Assembly: GCF_016745395.1 (NCBI RefSeq)
Contig: NZ_JAERVJ010000008.1
Coordinates: 167,289-231,288, forward strand
Origin: Methylocystis sp. Sn-Cys
GTDB lineage: Bacteria > Pseudomonadota > Alphaproteobacteria > Rhizobiales > Beijerinckiaceae
DNA: 64,000 nt
Reading direction: 5' to 3'
Below the pieces are notes generated by a model. That model did no database searches. It saw only the letters and a list, made by a program, of their open reading frames with translations, and had not been told where the DNA came from. The position numbers and the translations under genes are program-made. Positions 1 to 9,361 of the stretch are shown here, in pieces (positions within the stretch are counted from its first letter, which is position 1; every line of letters starts with the position of its first letter).

Positions 1-183
1 CAGCCCGACGCCGAGACGCCGCTCGGTTGGCTCGAAATGCACAGGACCGGCGTAATCCAGCAGGAGGAAAGGGCTCATCAGCGCCTCGCGCCGTTGATGC
101 GAGAAAAGCGTGCGCACCGGAAAGCCGTCGCCGACCCAATGCATGGTCTCGGGCGCGGCAAGGACCCCGATGATCTTGCGCAT
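1..183 (-). CDS. Pirin family protein (N-terminal part, runs off window)
   Basis: The first 61 residues are visible before the window ends. They read MRKIIGVLAAPETMHWVGDG and then contain FPVRTLF and SPFLLLDYAGP, the N-terminal signature of pirin-family cupins. The start is an ATG preceded by a good ribosome binding site (GGGAGG, 7 bases upstream). Pirins are bicupin metal-binding proteins, some with quercetinase activity; the substrate here cannot be told. It is divergent from the sugE-type gene, sharing a 161-bp spacer. Confidence 0.8.
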   Translation of the reverse strand, partial: MRKIIGVLAAPETMHWVGDGFPVRTLFSHQRREALMSPFLLLDYAGPVHFEPTERRLGVGL

Positions 184-344
184 AACGGACCTCCCTGCCG
201 ACTCGTCCGGCAAATTCCTTTCCAACTTATGTTGGGGCTCGCGCGCGTAATTCAAACAAGCGGGCTGGGCGCGCGCCGCCCGCTTGACGCCGCTGGCTGG
301 AGCGCCAACAAGGCAATCGCATTCTGTGTTGGAAGGAATTGTAG

Positions 345-665
345 ATGGCCTGGATCATCCTCTTGATCGGAAGCCTTTGCGAGGTGGGCTGGCTCGTCGG
401 CATGAAATACGCCGACGGCTTCACGCGCCTGTGGCCGACGGTGATCATGCTGTTTTTCATGGTCGCGAGCGTTGGCTGTTTGGGCGTCGCGATAAAGACG
501 ATACCGGCGGGGACAGCCTATGCCGTGTGGACCGGCGGCAGCATCGCGGCCGTGGCGGTCGTCGGCGTGTTTTTCTTAGGCGAGCCCGCCACCCCGATGC
601 GGCTGGCGTCCTTCGCCTTGATCGTCATCGGCATGGTCGGGCTCAGATTGAGCGGCGTGAACTAA
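345..665 (+). CDS. sugE: SMR-family guanidinium exporter SugE/Gdx
   Basis: The 106-residue product is a four-helix small multidrug resistance protein. The first helix carries the essential Glu in GSLCEVGW (residue 13), followed by GMKYADGFTRLWP, which is typical of the SugE/Gdx subgroup rather than EmrE. That subgroup exports guanidinium ions in antiport with protons as a dual-topology dimer. A ribosome binding site (GGAAGGAATTGTAG) precedes the ATG. The stop codon overlaps that of the convergent amidinotransferase gene, so the two transcripts meet tail to tail. I see no guanidine riboswitch upstream. The family call is firm; the substrate follows from the family. Confidence 0.9.
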   Translation: MAWIILLIGSLCEVGWLVGMKYADGFTRLWPTVIMLFFMVASVGCLGVAIKTIPAGTAYAVWTGGSIAAVAVVGVFFLGEPATPMRLASFALIVIGMVGLRLSGVN

Positions 666-1774
666 AAATAGCTCTCCAGCGTTCCACGCCGGCGCACGTC
701 GAGCGTCGCGCAATGGTAGGCCCCGCCGAACGCCGCATAATGCAGGAAGGGAACGGGAATCGGCTCGAAGCCCCATTTCTCGACCTGCCGCAGCATATTG
801 ACGTGATGCGGATCGACGATCATGCGCTTCTCGTCAATCATCAGAATATTCATGCTCAGCCATTTGCCGCACATGGAGGTGATGGCGAGAATGCGGTCGT
901 CGATCGGCGTCGGGTCCGGCGCGACGAGTATGTCCCATTTCTTGAGAATGTCCGGCAGCTCGTCGGGGTGAATATATTCCGGATTGATGAGGAGCTTGCC
1001 GGGGCCGAGTGGCAAGATGGTCGTGTCGATATGCATCGGGTTGGGGCAGCGGCTTTTGATCTCGTGAATGCGATAGCCTTCGCCCAAATGCCGGCGCAGC
1101 CAGTCGACGCCCATCTTGTTCGTCACATTTGAGCGGGTGACGAAAATATCCCGCCCGCAGCGGAAGAAGTCGGCCGCGTCGAACACCGGTTCGAATTCGG
1201 TGAGAATATAGCGGATCGGCTCGCCCTTTTTCGGCAATTCGAAATTCGGATCGAACAGCGCGTCGGTGAGTTGCGGCTTCGGCGCCGAGGTCCAACGCGC
1301 GCCGCGGCGGAAATAGTCCTTGAGGATGGGGCGGTAAGAGTGCGTTTCGAAATAGCGGCAGGGCCAGGCCATGGGCGTTTCGAGAATCTCGTCGCCAATG
1401 ACCAGCATCGAATCGCGCGGGCAGGAATTGCAGAAGCCGCGCGAGGACCAATAGGGTGTCGCGAATTTCGCGTGGTGATCGAAGGGCTCGGGGCGCGTGA
1501 CGGTGACGCCGAGCGATTCGAGCACCTCGATGAAATGATCGAGCTCCTCCTGGGCGGGCTCGACCATGAATTTGGGAAAGCGGAAGCCCGCCGCCAGGGA
1601 CTGGGCGCGCGCCGCCATGCCGGGGATGTTGCAAGTGACGACCGGGTGGTTGGAGGGGATGGTCGACCCTTCGAGGCGTCCGACGATGATTTCCTCCAGC
1701 GGGTCCCATTCATTGTGGGAACTCACAGGGCAGGCGGCGGCGGACGATTCGGACGAAGGCGCGTGAAAGTTCAT
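662..1774 (-). CDS. Glycine amidinotransferase (AGAT-like)
   Basis: The 370-residue product matches the guanidino-group transferase fold of human L-arginine:glycine amidinotransferase over its length. The catalytic triad is visible: Asp199 in EFEPVFDAADFFRCGRDIF, His248 in NPMHIDTT, and Cys355 in GGAYHCATLDVRRRG. Enzymes of this family move the amidino group of arginine to an amine acceptor such as glycine, giving guanidinoacetate and ornithine. Bacterial relatives also act in natural-product pathways, so the acceptor is not certain. The gene converges on the guanidinium exporter gene and the stop codons overlap by three bases, which suggests, but does not prove, a shared guanidino-compound theme. 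Confidence 0.88.
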   Translation of the reverse strand: MNFHAPSSESSAAACPVSSHNEWDPLEEIIVGRLEGSTIPSNHPVVTCNIPGMAARAQSLAAGFRFPKFMVEPAQEELDHFIEVLESLGVTVTRPEPFDHHAKFATPYWSSRGFCNSCPRDSMLVIGDEILETPMAWPCRYFETHSYRPILKDYFRRGARWTSAPKPQLTDALFDPNFELPKKGEPIRYILTEFEPVFDAADFFRCGRDIFVTRSNVTNKMGVDWLRRHLGEGYRIHEIKSRCPNPMHIDTTILPLGPGKLLINPEYIHPDELPDILKKWDILVAPDPTPIDDRILAITSMCGKWLSMNILMIDEKRMIVDPHHVNMLRQVEKWGFEPIPVPFLHYAAFGGAYHCATLDVRRRGTLESYF

Positions 1775-1872
1775 GCTGAAAATCCCGGTGTTTCCTCGCT
1801 ATTATTTTTGGCCGACGCGGGAGAGAGGGCCATCGCTCAATATGTCGCAGGAACGGCTCCGGTCCAACGCTC

Positions 1873-1901
1873 TTGCAAGTCCGGCTGGTTTCGCTTTATA
1901 A
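1873..1901 (+). promoter_or_regulatory. Candidate sigma-70 promoter for rpmI-rplT
   Basis: A TTGCAA box (1873-1878) and a TTATAA box (1896-1901) are separated by 17 bases. They lie about 120 bases upstream of the rpmI start. infC, the usual upstream partner, is not adjacent, so the two ribosomal genes need their own promoter here. Confidence 0.5.
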
Positions 1902-2019
1902 GCCGCGCTTCCGAACCGCCCGGCCAGTGATGGGCTGCCGTGGCGGTTCTTTCGCTCGCGCGAAGCGCGTTGGCTCAGCCGGCGCGAAAAACAACAGGGC
2001 CAAGGCCCAGGAGAGCAAA

Positions 2020-2220
2020 ATGCCCAAGCTGAAGACGAAATCCGGCGCAAAGAAGCGCTTCAAGGTCACCGGGACCGGCAAGGTGGTCTATGCCCAGCAG
2101 GGCAAGCGCCACGGCATGATCAAGCGCACGAACAAGCAGATCAGAAATCTGCGCGGGACGAATGTTCTGTTCAAGACCGACGGCGACAACGTCAAGAAAT
2201 ACTTCCTGCCGAACGCCTAA
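2020..2220 (+). CDS. rpmI: 50S ribosomal protein L35
   Basis: The 66-residue basic protein begins [20 protein letters not shown] and ends near KKYFLPNA, as in alphaproteobacterial L35. The chosen ATG follows a purine-rich site (GGAGAGC). A longer frame upstream is open but has no L35 similarity and is rejected. L35 is a late-assembling protein of the large ribosomal subunit. The gene is followed after 39 bases by rplT, the universal pairing. infC, which usually leads this operon, is absent because an amidinotransferase gene lies upstream on the other strand. Confidence 0.97.
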   Translation: MPKLKTKSGAKKRFKVTGTGKVVYAQQGKRHGMIKRTNKQIRNLRGTNVLFKTDGDNVKKYFLPNA

Positions 2221-2259
2221 TCGTCCCCTATACACGCAGAATTCTGAAGGAGTTTCGTC

Positions 2260-2625
2260 ATGGCTCGCGTCAAACGGGGCGTTACGTCCCACGCCAAGCA
2301 CAAGAAAACGCTGAAGGCCGCCAAGGGCTTCTACGGCCGCCGCAAGAATACGATCCGCACCGCCAAGGCGGCCGTCGATCGCTCGATGCAATACGCCACG
2401 CGCGACCGCAAGGCCAAGAAGCGCACCTTCCGCGCGCTGTGGATTCAGCGCCTCAACGCCGCCGTGCGTGAGCATGGCCTGACCTATTCGCGCTTCATCG
2501 ACGGCCTCGCCAAGGCTGGCGTGATCGTCGACCGCAAGGTTCTGTCGCAGCTCGCCATCGAGAAGCCCGAGGCTTTCGCGGCCATCGTGGCGCAGGCCAA
2601 GGCGGCGCTGCCGCAGGCTGCCTAA
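2260..2625 (+). CDS. rplT: 50S ribosomal protein L20
   Basis: The 121-residue protein carries the L20 signature: [20 protein letters not shown] at the start, then [20 protein letters not shown] and GLTYSRFI. L20 binds 23S rRNA early in large-subunit assembly and in many bacteria also represses its own operon. A strong ribosome binding site (GAAGGAG) precedes the ATG. It is co-transcribed with rpmI and followed directly by a strong intrinsic terminator. Confidence 0.98.
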   Translation: MARVKRGVTSHAKHKKTLKAAKGFYGRRKNTIRTAKAAVDRSMQYATRDRKAKKRTFRALWIQRLNAAVREHGLTYSRFIDGLAKAGVIVDRKVLSQLAIEKPEAFAAIVAQAKAALPQAA

Positions 2626-2652
2626 CCTTCTGATCATACAAGATTTATTGAA

Positions 2653-2683
2653 GCGCTCGCCGTTCGACGGCGGGCGCTTTTTT
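2653..2683 (+). terminator. Intrinsic terminator of rpmI-rplT
   Basis: A ten-base-pair stem (GCGCTCGCCG with CGGCGGGCGC, loop TTCGA) is followed by six T residues. It begins 28 bases after the rplT stop. Confidence 0.9.
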
Positions 2684-2764
2684 GATTTATTCCAAATTTA
2701 CCTGGATCAATCCGGCTTCTTCGGGTGTTGCTCCTCCCTGGAAAGGAGAACAGGAGTCACACTC

Positions 2765-2908
2765 ATGAAAGGCAAGCAGAAAGACGGAGTCGCGGCGACT
2801 TTGGCCAAATTGGTGGACGCCGTGCGCGGCGCCTTCGCCGGCCCGGCGACGCCCGTATTGCGGCCGATCCCCGTTCGGCGGCCAGTTGCTCCCCAACGCC
2901 ATGACTAG
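2765..2908 (+). CDS. Small hypothetical protein (47 aa)
   Basis: A short open frame starts at an ATG after a purine-rich stretch (AAAGGAGAACAGGAG). The product begins MKGKQKDGVAATLAKLVDAV, is basic, and ends in a Pro/Arg-rich tail. No signal peptide or known domain is recognised. The strong upstream purine tract and the position just after a terminator support translation, but there is no homology evidence. Confidence 0.45.
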   Translation: MKGKQKDGVAATLAKLVDAVRGAFAGPATPVLRPIPVRRPVAPQRHD

Positions 2909-2988
2909 CGCGTTGGACAAGACACTCCCGCCTGCGTCGGCGAGTCCTATCTTTTGCTACAGCGGCGAAAGACTCAGATAGAGGCCAA

Positions 2989-3903
2989 ATGCCGGCGCAG
3001 GCGCTTTTGAGATCGACGAAATTCCTCGGAGAGGCGGTGAGGGAGACGCCGAGACTGGCGGTCGATCTCGCCGCGCGGTTGCAGGATCATCGGCGGATCG
3101 CCGATATGCCTTATGGCGAGGGGCCGCGCCGTCGGCTCGACGTCTATCTTCCGGCGAGCCTCGCGGCGCCCCGCGCCATCATCCTTTATCTCTACGGCGG
3201 GAGCTGGTCCTCCGGCGCCAAGGAGATTTACCGCTTTCTCGGCGCGTCGCTGGCCGCGCGGGGCTATCTCGCCGTCGTCCCCGACTATAGCATCTATCCG
3301 GCCGCCCGTTTTCCGGCGTTTGTCGAGGACGCCGCCGAGGCGCTTTGCTGGACCCATAACCATGCGGCGCGCTTCGGCGCCGATCGAAGGCGGCTCTTTG
3401 TCATGGGCCATTCGGCGGGGGCTCATATCGCCTCCATGCTCGCATTCGAAAAACGCTGGCTTGCGGCCGTGGGCCTCGATAGCCGCGCCGACCTTGCCGG
3501 CGTGATCGGCCTTGCCGGCCCCTATCACTTCGAGATCGACACGGATTTGCTCCGCGGCGTCTTCGGCCCGCCGGAAAACAAGGGGCGGACCCAGCCCATG
3601 GCCTATGTGACGCGCGACGCGCCGCCGCTGCTGCTGGCGACGGGAGAGGTCGATAAAACCGTTACGCCGCGCAACACGCATGATCTCGCGGCCGCCGTGC
3701 GGGCGGCGGGCGGCGAGGTCGAGACGAGATTCTATCCGCGGCTGGGGCATCGCGAGATCATCGGCGCCTTTTCACCGATCTTTTCCTTCCTGGCGCCCGT
3801 CGCCGCCGACGTAACGGCCTTCATCTCGACTAAAACCGCGCGCGCCGCTAACACTGGGCGAAGCGGCGGAAGCGAGCGGGGCCCGCATGAGCCAGTCATA
3901 TGA
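2989..3903 (+). CDS. Alpha/beta hydrolase (BD-FAE/carboxylesterase type)
   Basis: The 304-residue protein has the nucleophile elbow GHSAG (Ser142), an oxyanion-type YGGSW motif at residues 69-73 (HGGxW in most relatives), a later GEVDKTV acid region and GHREI for the catalytic His. This is the fold of carboxylesterases and arylformamidases of the BD-FAE group, which hydrolyse small esters or formamides; the substrate is unknown. The last residues overlap the start of lpdA by 17 bases, so the two are probably translated from one message. No signal peptide is seen, so it should be cytoplasmic. Confidence 0.85.
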   Translation: MPAQALLRSTKFLGEAVRETPRLAVDLAARLQDHRRIADMPYGEGPRRRLDVYLPASLAAPRAIILYLYGGSWSSGAKEIYRFLGASLAARGYLAVVPDYSIYPAARFPAFVEDAAEALCWTHNHAARFGADRRRLFVMGHSAGAHIASMLAFEKRWLAAVGLDSRADLAGVIGLAGPYHFEIDTDLLRGVFGPPENKGRTQPMAYVTRDAPPLLLATGEVDKTVTPRNTHDLAAAVRAAGGEVETRFYPRLGHREIIGAFSPIFSFLAPVAADVTAFISTKTARAANTGRSGGSERGPHEPVI

Positions 3904-5326
3904 TGTCATCGTCATCGGCGGCGGACCGGGCGGCTATGTCGCCGCCATACGCGCGGCGCAGCTCGGGCTGAAGACGGCGGTCGTCGAGCGCGAGCATCTC
4001 GGCGGCATTTGCCTCAACTGGGGTTGCATCCCGACCAAGGCGCTGCTGCGTTCGGCCGAGGTCTACCGGCTGGCGCAGGAGGGCGCGCGCTATGGTGTGA
4101 CGGTCACGGAACCGGGCTTCGATGCGGCCCGTATCGTGGCGCATTCGCGCGAGGCGGCGGGGCGGCTCAACGCTGGCGTCGGCTTTCTGCTGAAGAAAAA
4201 CAAGGTCGACGTCATTTGGGGTGAGGCGCGGCTCGGGTCCAAGGGCGAAGTGCAGGTCGGCGCGCCGACGAAACCGGCCGTGACGCCGCAGCTCCCGGCG
4301 CCGAAGACGCCTCTGGGGGAGGGCGCCTATCAGGCCAAGCATATCATCGTCGCGACCGGAGCGCGTCCGCGCGTCCTTCCGGGGCTGGAGCCCGACGGGC
4401 GGCTGGTATGGACTTACTTCGACGCGCTGAAGCCCGAACGGTTCCCGAAGTCGTTGCTCGTCGTCGGCGCTGGCGCCATCGGCGTTGAATTTGCCTCCTT
4501 CTATCGGACCTTCGGTGTCGAGGTGACGCTGGTCGAGGCGTTGCCGCAAATTCTCGCCGCGGAAGACGCCGAGATCGCCGCTTTCGCGCGCAAGAGCTTC
4601 GAGAAGCAAGGGATTGTCATAGAGACGGCGACAACTGTCGTTGGTCTGGAGAAGAAGGCGGACGGCGTCGTCGTTACGCTCAAGGGCGCCGACGGCGGGA
4701 CACGCACGTTGGAGGTCGAGCGCGTGCTGTCGGCCGCGGGCGTCGTCGCCAATGTCGAGAACATCGGGCTCGAGGCGCTGGGCGTCGCGCTGGAGCGCGG
4801 CGTCATCAAGACGGACGGGCTCGGGCGCACCAATGTTCCGGGCGTCTACGCCATCGGCGACGTGGCGGGCGGGCCGATGCTCGCGCATAAGGCGGAGCAC
4901 GAGGGCGTCGCCTGTGTTGAGGCGATCGCAGGGCTGCCGGCGCATCCGCTGGACAAATCCCTCGTTCCCGGCTGCACTTATTGCCATCCGCAGGTGGCGT
5001 CGGTCGGCCTCACCGAGGAGAAGGCGAAGGCCGCGGGCGATGAGGTCCGGGTCGGACGCTTCCCCTATCTCGGCAATGGCAAGGCCATTGCGCTTGGCGA
5101 GCCCGAGGGGCTCGTGAAGACGATCTTCGACGCCAAGACCGGCCGCTTGCTCGGCGCGCATCTCGTCGGCGCCGAGGCGACGGAGCTGATTCAGGGCTTC
5201 GTCATCGCCATGAATCTGGAGACGACGGAGGAGGAGCTGATGCAGACGATCTTCCCGCATCCGACGCTCTCCGAGACGATGCATGAGAGCGTGCTGAACG
5301 CCTTCGGGCGGGCGATTCATATTTGA
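3887..5326 (+). CDS. lpdA: Dihydrolipoyl dehydrogenase (E3)
   Basis: The 479-residue flavoprotein starts with an FAD-binding GGGPGG (residues 11-16). The redox-active disulfide is in CLNWGCIPTK (Cys42/Cys47), the NAD-binding motif is GAGAIGVEF, a second FAD contact is GVYAIGDVAG, and the C-terminal interface has the catalytic His in HPTLSETMHE. E3 reoxidises dihydrolipoamide of 2-oxoacid dehydrogenase complexes or the glycine cleavage system using NAD+. No E1 or E2 genes are adjacent, so the partner complex is encoded elsewhere. A Pro-rich insertion around residues 125-140 (KPAVTPQLPAPKTPLGEG) interrupts the first FAD domain; this occurs in some alphaproteobacterial E3 proteins. Confidence 0.95.
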   Translation: MSQSYDVIVIGGGPGGYVAAIRAAQLGLKTAVVEREHLGGICLNWGCIPTKALLRSAEVYRLAQEGARYGVTVTEPGFDAARIVAHSREAAGRLNAGVGFLLKKNKVDVIWGEARLGSKGEVQVGAPTKPAVTPQLPAPKTPLGEGAYQAKHIIVATGARPRVLPGLEPDGRLVWTYFDALKPERFPKSLLVVGAGAIGVEFASFYRTFGVEVTLVEALPQILAAEDAEIAAFARKSFEKQGIVIETATTVVGLEKKADGVVVTLKGADGGTRTLEVERVLSAAGVVANVENIGLEALGVALERGVIKTDGLGRTNVPGVYAIGDVAGGPMLAHKAEHEGVACVEAIAGLPAHPLDKSLVPGCTYCHPQVASVGLTEEKAKAAGDEVRVGRFPYLGNGKAIALGEPEGLVKTIFDAKTGRLLGAHLVGAEATELIQGFVIAMNLETTEEELMQTIFPHPTLSETMHESVLNAFGRAIHI

Positions 5327-5782
5327 CCCCCTCCCATCACTCCCAAGGGAGTCACGCATCTTGGGGGCGTCATGGCCCGGCTTGTCCCCGCCACCCAAGC
5401 TCAGGTGCACGGCTCACAAGACGCCTTATCATTGGATAAGTTCATGCAAGGCTTTGGAGGCTAGTCCCGCGCCTCTGGCGGGTGCATAGTGCGATTACTG
5501 CCCAGCACTAGCTACGGTTGCTCGGCGTGGATGGCCGGGACAAGCCCGGCCATGACGAGGGCCGCGACATGAAGATTTGTGCACACGCCAGCCAACCCTC
5601 CCGCGCTGCCGCGGGAGAGGCGGTAGAGCGTGGCTTTTATCGAGTTGGTCGTCCACTCTTCCGCTAAGCGGGGGAGGGACGGGGTGCGGCCTTTCACCCC
5701 GGGGGCCGAGCGATAAACTCTCTTGCAAGCAGGCGCGCGCGACCGTTTCTATTGTGAAGGCGAAGCGGGGAAGGGAAGACAT
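5327..5782 (+). repeat. Intergenic region with palindromic dispersed repeats
   Basis: No convincing gene is seen. At 5528-5557 there is the inverted repeat GGCCGGGACAAGCCCGGCC within a larger element widespread in Rhizobiales; a related degenerate half lies at 5370-5390. At about 5588-5695 a family D-like element carries CCCTCCCGC...GCGGGAGAGG and its inverted partner GCGGGGGAGGG. A purine-rich site (GGGAAGG) just before 5783 belongs to the next gene. Confidence 0.6.
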
Positions 5783-6250
5783 ATGGCCAGCGATCGCGCT
5801 CCGGAGTCCAGCGAAGCGATGCGGCGCATGCGCGGCTTCGCGCATCCCCTCGGGCATTTTCTGTCGGAGAGCTTTCACTTCCTAGGGCTCTTCGCCATCG
5901 GCGGTGCGACCGTCTGGGCGGCGGCGAAGGCCTTTATCGAGATGACCGGGAAGGGCCACGCATCGATCGAGGATCTCCTACTGCTCTTTATCTACCTCGA
6001 GATCGGCTCGATGGTTGGGATTTATTTCAAGACAAATCACATGCCGGTGCGTTTTCTGCTTTACGTCGGCATCACCGCGCTGACGCGCCATATGATCGGC
6101 TATGTCCAGAAGGACGCGCCGCCGGACTTCGGAATTTTGATCCTCGCCGGCGGCACGTTGATCCTGGCGCTTGCGGTTTTCATCATCCGCTATGCGTCGT
6201 TCCACTACCCCTCTTCGGAGGCGAGCGACCCCGGACGCGAGACGGCGTAG
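5783..6250 (+). CDS. PsiE-like phosphate-starvation-inducible membrane protein
   Basis: The 155-residue protein has about four hydrophobic segments. The core LLLLFIYLEIGSMVGIYFKT, followed by HMPVRFLLYVGITALTRHMI, matches the PsiE family (PF06146). PsiE is induced by phosphate starvation in E. coli; its biochemical role is unknown. The ATG at 5783 is preferred because GGGAAGG lies just upstream; a longer frame reaches back to 5723 without a better site. The gene is tail-to-tail with aspS, only eight bases apart. The family is fairly sure; regulation by phosphate is not visible in the sequence. Confidence 0.82.
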   Translation: MASDRAPESSEAMRRMRGFAHPLGHFLSESFHFLGLFAIGGATVWAAAKAFIEMTGKGHASIEDLLLLFIYLEIGSMVGIYFKTNHMPVRFLLYVGITALTRHMIGYVQKDAPPDFGILILAGGTLILALAVFIIRYASFHYPSSEASDPGRETA

Positions 6251-6258
6251 ACGGGGCC

Positions 6259-8043
6259 TTACGCCCCCTTCTCCGCCGGCAGGTTCAGCCTGATGTGCAG
6301 CTCGCGGAGCTGCTTCATCGTCGCTTCGCTCGGCGCGCCCATCAGCAAATCCTCGGCGCGCTGGTTCAACGGGAAGAGCGTCACCTCGCGCAGATTTTCT
6401 TCCTCGGCGAGCAGCATCACGATGCGGTCGACGCCCGGCGCGATGCCGCCGTGCGGCGGGGCGCCATATTGGAAGGCGCGATACATGCCGCCGAATTTCT
6501 CGATCAGCACATCCTCGCCATAGCCGGCGATCTCGAAGGCCTTCTTCATGATCTCGGGGCGATGGTTACGAATGGCGCCCGAGGAGAGCTCCACGCCGTT
6601 GCAGACGATGTCATATTGATAGGCGAGGATGTCGAGCGGGTCCTTCGTCTCCAGCGCCTCCATGCCGCCCTGCGGCATGGAGAAGGGATTGTGCGAGAAG
6701 TCGATCTTCTTGTCCTCGTCGTTCCACTCGTACATCGGGAAGTCGACGATCCAGCAGAATTCGAAGACGTCGGTCTTCGACAGGCCCAGCTCATTGCCGA
6801 TGCGCAGACGCGCGGCGCCCGCGAGCTTCGCCGCGGGAGTCTCTTCGCCCGCCGAGAAGAAGACGGCGTCGCCCGCCTTCACGCCGGCCTTGGCGGCGAT
6901 AACCGCCTGCACGTCGGCGGGGATGAACTTGGCGATCGGCCCCTTGCCGGTCAGCGCGCCGTTTTCTTCCTCGAAGATGATATAGCCCAGGCCCGGCGCG
7001 CCTTCGCCGCGGGCCCAGTCGTTGAGCTTGTCGAAGAAGCTGCGCGGCTGCGACGCCGCGCCCGGCGCCGGAATGGCGCGCACGGTCTTGCCGCGGAAGG
7101 CCTTGAAGCTGACGTTCTCGCCCTCGAACTCGGCGGAGAGATCGACGATGACGAGCGGATTGCGCAGGTCCGGCTTGTCCGAGCCATATTTGAGCATGGC
7201 TTCGCGGAAGGGGATGCGCGGGAATTTCTGCGTGACCGGCTTGCCCTTCGAGAATTCCTCGAAGACGCCGCGCAGCACCGGCTCCATCGCCTCGAACACG
7301 TCTTCCTGCGTGACGAAGCTCATCTCGACGTCGAGCTGGTAGAATTCGCCGGGCGAGCGGTCGGCGCGGGCGTCCTCGTCGCGGAAGCAGGGCGCGATCT
7401 GGAAATAGCGGTCGAAGCCCGCGACCATCAGCAACTGCTTGAACTGCTGCGGCGCCTGCGGCAGCGCGTAGAACTTGCCGGGATGCAGGCGCGAGGGCAC
7501 CAGAAAGTCGCGCGCGCCCTCGGGCGAGGAGGCGGTCAGGATCGGCGTCTGGAACTCGAAGAAGTTGCCGGCCTTCATGCGCGAGCGGATCGAGTCGATG
7601 ATGCGCCCACGCAGCATGATGTTGGCGTGCAGCTTCTCGCGGCGCAGGTCGAGGAAGCGATATTTGAGGCGGATGTCTTCCGGGTAATTCTGGTCGCCGA
7701 AGACAGGAAGCGGCAGCTCGCCCGCGGGGCCGAGCACCTCGATCTCATTCACATAGATTTCGACGTGGCCCGTCGGCATGTCGGGGTTCTCGGTGCCGGC
7801 CGGGCGCTTGCGCACCTCGCCGTCGAGCCTCACGACCCATTCCGAGCGCAGCTTTTCAGCCTGAGCGAAGGCGGGCGAATCGGGGTCGACCACGCATTGG
7901 GTGAGGCCGTAATGGTCGCGCAGGTCGATGAACAGCACGCCGCCATGGTCGCGGATGCGATGGCACCAGCCGGAGAGGCGGATTTTCTGACCCGCGAGCG
8001 CTTCGGTGGGCTCTCCGCAGGTATGCGAACGGTAGCGATGCAT
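6259..8043 (-). CDS. aspS: Aspartyl-tRNA synthetase
   Basis: The 594-residue class II synthetase begins [20 protein letters not shown] with the OB-fold anticodon domain ([20 protein letters not shown]). The catalytic core follows, with motif 2 ([20 protein letters not shown]), the GAD insertion in the middle, and motif 3 ([13 protein letters not shown]). It charges tRNA-Asp. It is the long bacterial type, which in alphaproteobacteria is often non-discriminating and works with GatCAB to make Asn-tRNA-Asn. The start at 8043 fits the family N-terminus; the open frame continues 62 codons further upstream through a repeat element and is rejected. Confidence 0.97.
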   Translation of the reverse strand: MHRYRSHTCGEPTEALAGQKIRLSGWCHRIRDHGGVLFIDLRDHYGLTQCVVDPDSPAFAQAEKLRSEWVVRLDGEVRKRPAGTENPDMPTGHVEIYVNEIEVLGPAGELPLPVFGDQNYPEDIRLKYRFLDLRREKLHANIMLRGRIIDSIRSRMKAGNFFEFQTPILTASSPEGARDFLVPSRLHPGKFYALPQAPQQFKQLLMVAGFDRYFQIAPCFRDEDARADRSPGEFYQLDVEMSFVTQEDVFEAMEPVLRGVFEEFSKGKPVTQKFPRIPFREAMLKYGSDKPDLRNPLVIVDLSAEFEGENVSFKAFRGKTVRAIPAPGAASQPRSFFDKLNDWARGEGAPGLGYIIFEEENGALTGKGPIAKFIPADVQAVIAAKAGVKAGDAVFFSAGEETPAAKLAGAARLRIGNELGLSKTDVFEFCWIVDFPMYEWNDEDKKIDFSHNPFSMPQGGMEALETKDPLDILAYQYDIVCNGVELSSGAIRNHRPEIMKKAFEIAGYGEDVLIEKFGGMYRAFQYGAPPHGGIAPGVDRIVMLLAEEENLREVTLFPLNQRAEDLLMGAPSEATMKQLRELHIRLNLPAEKGA

Positions 8044-8130
8044 GGGCCGCTTTCGGTTGGAAATGTAAAGGATGCCGGAAAGGCCCGGCGATTGCGCGCC
8101 AAGAAGCGCAATGGGATTGTCCCTGTCAAG

Positions 8131-8195
8131 CCGGGGAGGGAGGGGTTCTGGCTCGGATGTCGGGCGCCGAACTGCCCCTCCCCATCCCTCCCCGG
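8131..8195. repeat. Inverted repeat, family D-like, between aspS and thiL
   Basis: CCGGGGAGGGAGGGG and its inverse CCCCTCCCCATCCCTCCCCGG bracket a short spacer in the divergent aspS/thiL region. The purine-rich right edge (GGAGAAGGAGG) supplies the ribosome binding site of thiL. Confidence 0.5.
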
Positions 8196-8227
8196 TTTTG
8201 CGTCGCAAAGCGGGAGAAGGAGGAACC

Positions 8228-9181
8228 ATGATGCCCAGCCGCTACACCGAAGACGAACTCATCGCCCGCGTCTTCGCCCCCATCGCTGGGCCGGCGGCCT
8301 TGGGGTTGAAGGACGACGCCGCGCTCATTGAGCCTTCGCCCGAGGCCACCGTCGCCACCGTCGATATGCTCGTTGCGGGGGTGCATTTCTTTCCCGACGA
8401 TCCGCCGGGCGCCGTCGCCCGCAAGGCGCTGCGGGTCAATCTTTCCGACCTTGCCGCCAAGGGCGCCGCCCCGATCGGTTTTCTCCTCTCGCTTGCCCTG
8501 CCGACCGACTGGACGAATGATTGGCTCTCGGCCTTCGCGGCGGGCCTTGCGGAAGACGCCGCAACCTATGCCGCGCCGCTCATCGGCGGCGACACGACGG
8601 CGACCCCGGGCCCGTTGACGATTTCGATCACCGCGCTCGGCCGCACGTCGCGTTTCGCGCCGCGCACCGGCGCCAGGGCCGGCGACGCCATCTATGTGTC
8701 CGGGACGATCGGCGACGCCGCGCTCGGCCTCGCGCTACGCCGCGATGCAAAACTGGCGGCGCGACTTTCGCCTCTCGCCCGCGCGTCTCTCCTCGACCGC
8801 TATCTGCTTCCGCGTCCGCGTCTCGATCTCGTTTCGCTGCTGCGCGAGCACGCCAGCGCTGCAATGGACGTCTCGGACGGGCTCGCCGGCGATCTCGCCA
8901 AGCTTTGCGCGGCCTCGGGCGTGGGCGCGGTGGTGGAGGCGCCGATGGTCCCGCTGTCGGACGCCGCGCGCGAGGCGATTGCGCTTGCGCCAAGCCTTTT
9001 CGAGACCGCGCTGACGGGCGGCGACGACTATGAGATTCTCTTCACGGCCGGCCCCGGTTTCGCTCCGCCAGACGCGGTGACGCGAATTGGAGAAATCCTC
9101 GCCGGCCCGGCCGCGCCACAGTTCCGCAGCGCAGCAAAAAAGCCGCTGATTTTCAAGAAATTATCCTTCAGCCACTTTTGA
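8228..9181 (+). CDS. thiL: Thiamine-monophosphate kinase
   Basis: The 317-residue protein has ThiL/PurM-fold features: GLKDDAALI near the start, [45 protein letters not shown] and the late [12 protein letters not shown]. ThiL uses ATP to convert thiamine phosphate to thiamine diphosphate, the last step of the pathway. The ATG at 8228 follows a very strong ribosome binding site. The product is somewhat Ala-rich but of normal length. It lies upstream of hppA, an arrangement I recognise from other alphaproteobacteria. Confidence 0.95.
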   Translation: MMPSRYTEDELIARVFAPIAGPAALGLKDDAALIEPSPEATVATVDMLVAGVHFFPDDPPGAVARKALRVNLSDLAAKGAAPIGFLLSLALPTDWTNDWLSAFAAGLAEDAATYAAPLIGGDTTATPGPLTISITALGRTSRFAPRTGARAGDAIYVSGTIGDAALGLALRRDAKLAARLSPLARASLLDRYLLPRPRLDLVSLLREHASAAMDVSDGLAGDLAKLCAASGVGAVVEAPMVPLSDAAREAIALAPSLFETALTGGDDYEILFTAGPGFAPPDAVTRIGEILAGPAAPQFRSAAKKPLIFKKLSFSHF

Positions 9182-9361
9182 GGGCGCCCGGTGGCGCCAT
9201 TGCCGGGAGCCCCGGAGTCTGGCACAAATCGCCCCCGGAAAACTTTCGCGCGCCCGGACGATTCCAGCGGCCGGGACGCGTTTCCTTTTTCCATTTGCGC
9301 GACAGCCCTTTGTGGCGCGAACCGCTCGACCGCTGGTCGAAGAAAGAAAAGGCGAACCCAA

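Noticed and set aside
184..344. Possible guanidine riboswitch upstream of sugE
   Set aside because: A small GCCG...CGGC hairpin is present, but I could not find the paired ACGR loops of guanidine-II or the conserved core of guanidine-I/III on the sugE strand.
1873..2019. N-terminal extension of L35
   Set aside because: The frame is open upstream, but the extension has no L35 similarity and the ATG at 2020 has a good ribosome binding site and exact family length.
5512..5697. Short frame reading MAGLVPAIHA-like sequence
   Set aside because: This peptide is the translation of a common palindromic repeat and is often mis-annotated as a gene.
6295..8331. Long plus-strand open frame opposite aspS
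   Set aside because: Antisense shadow of aspS with low-complexity Arg/Ala/Leu composition and no domain.
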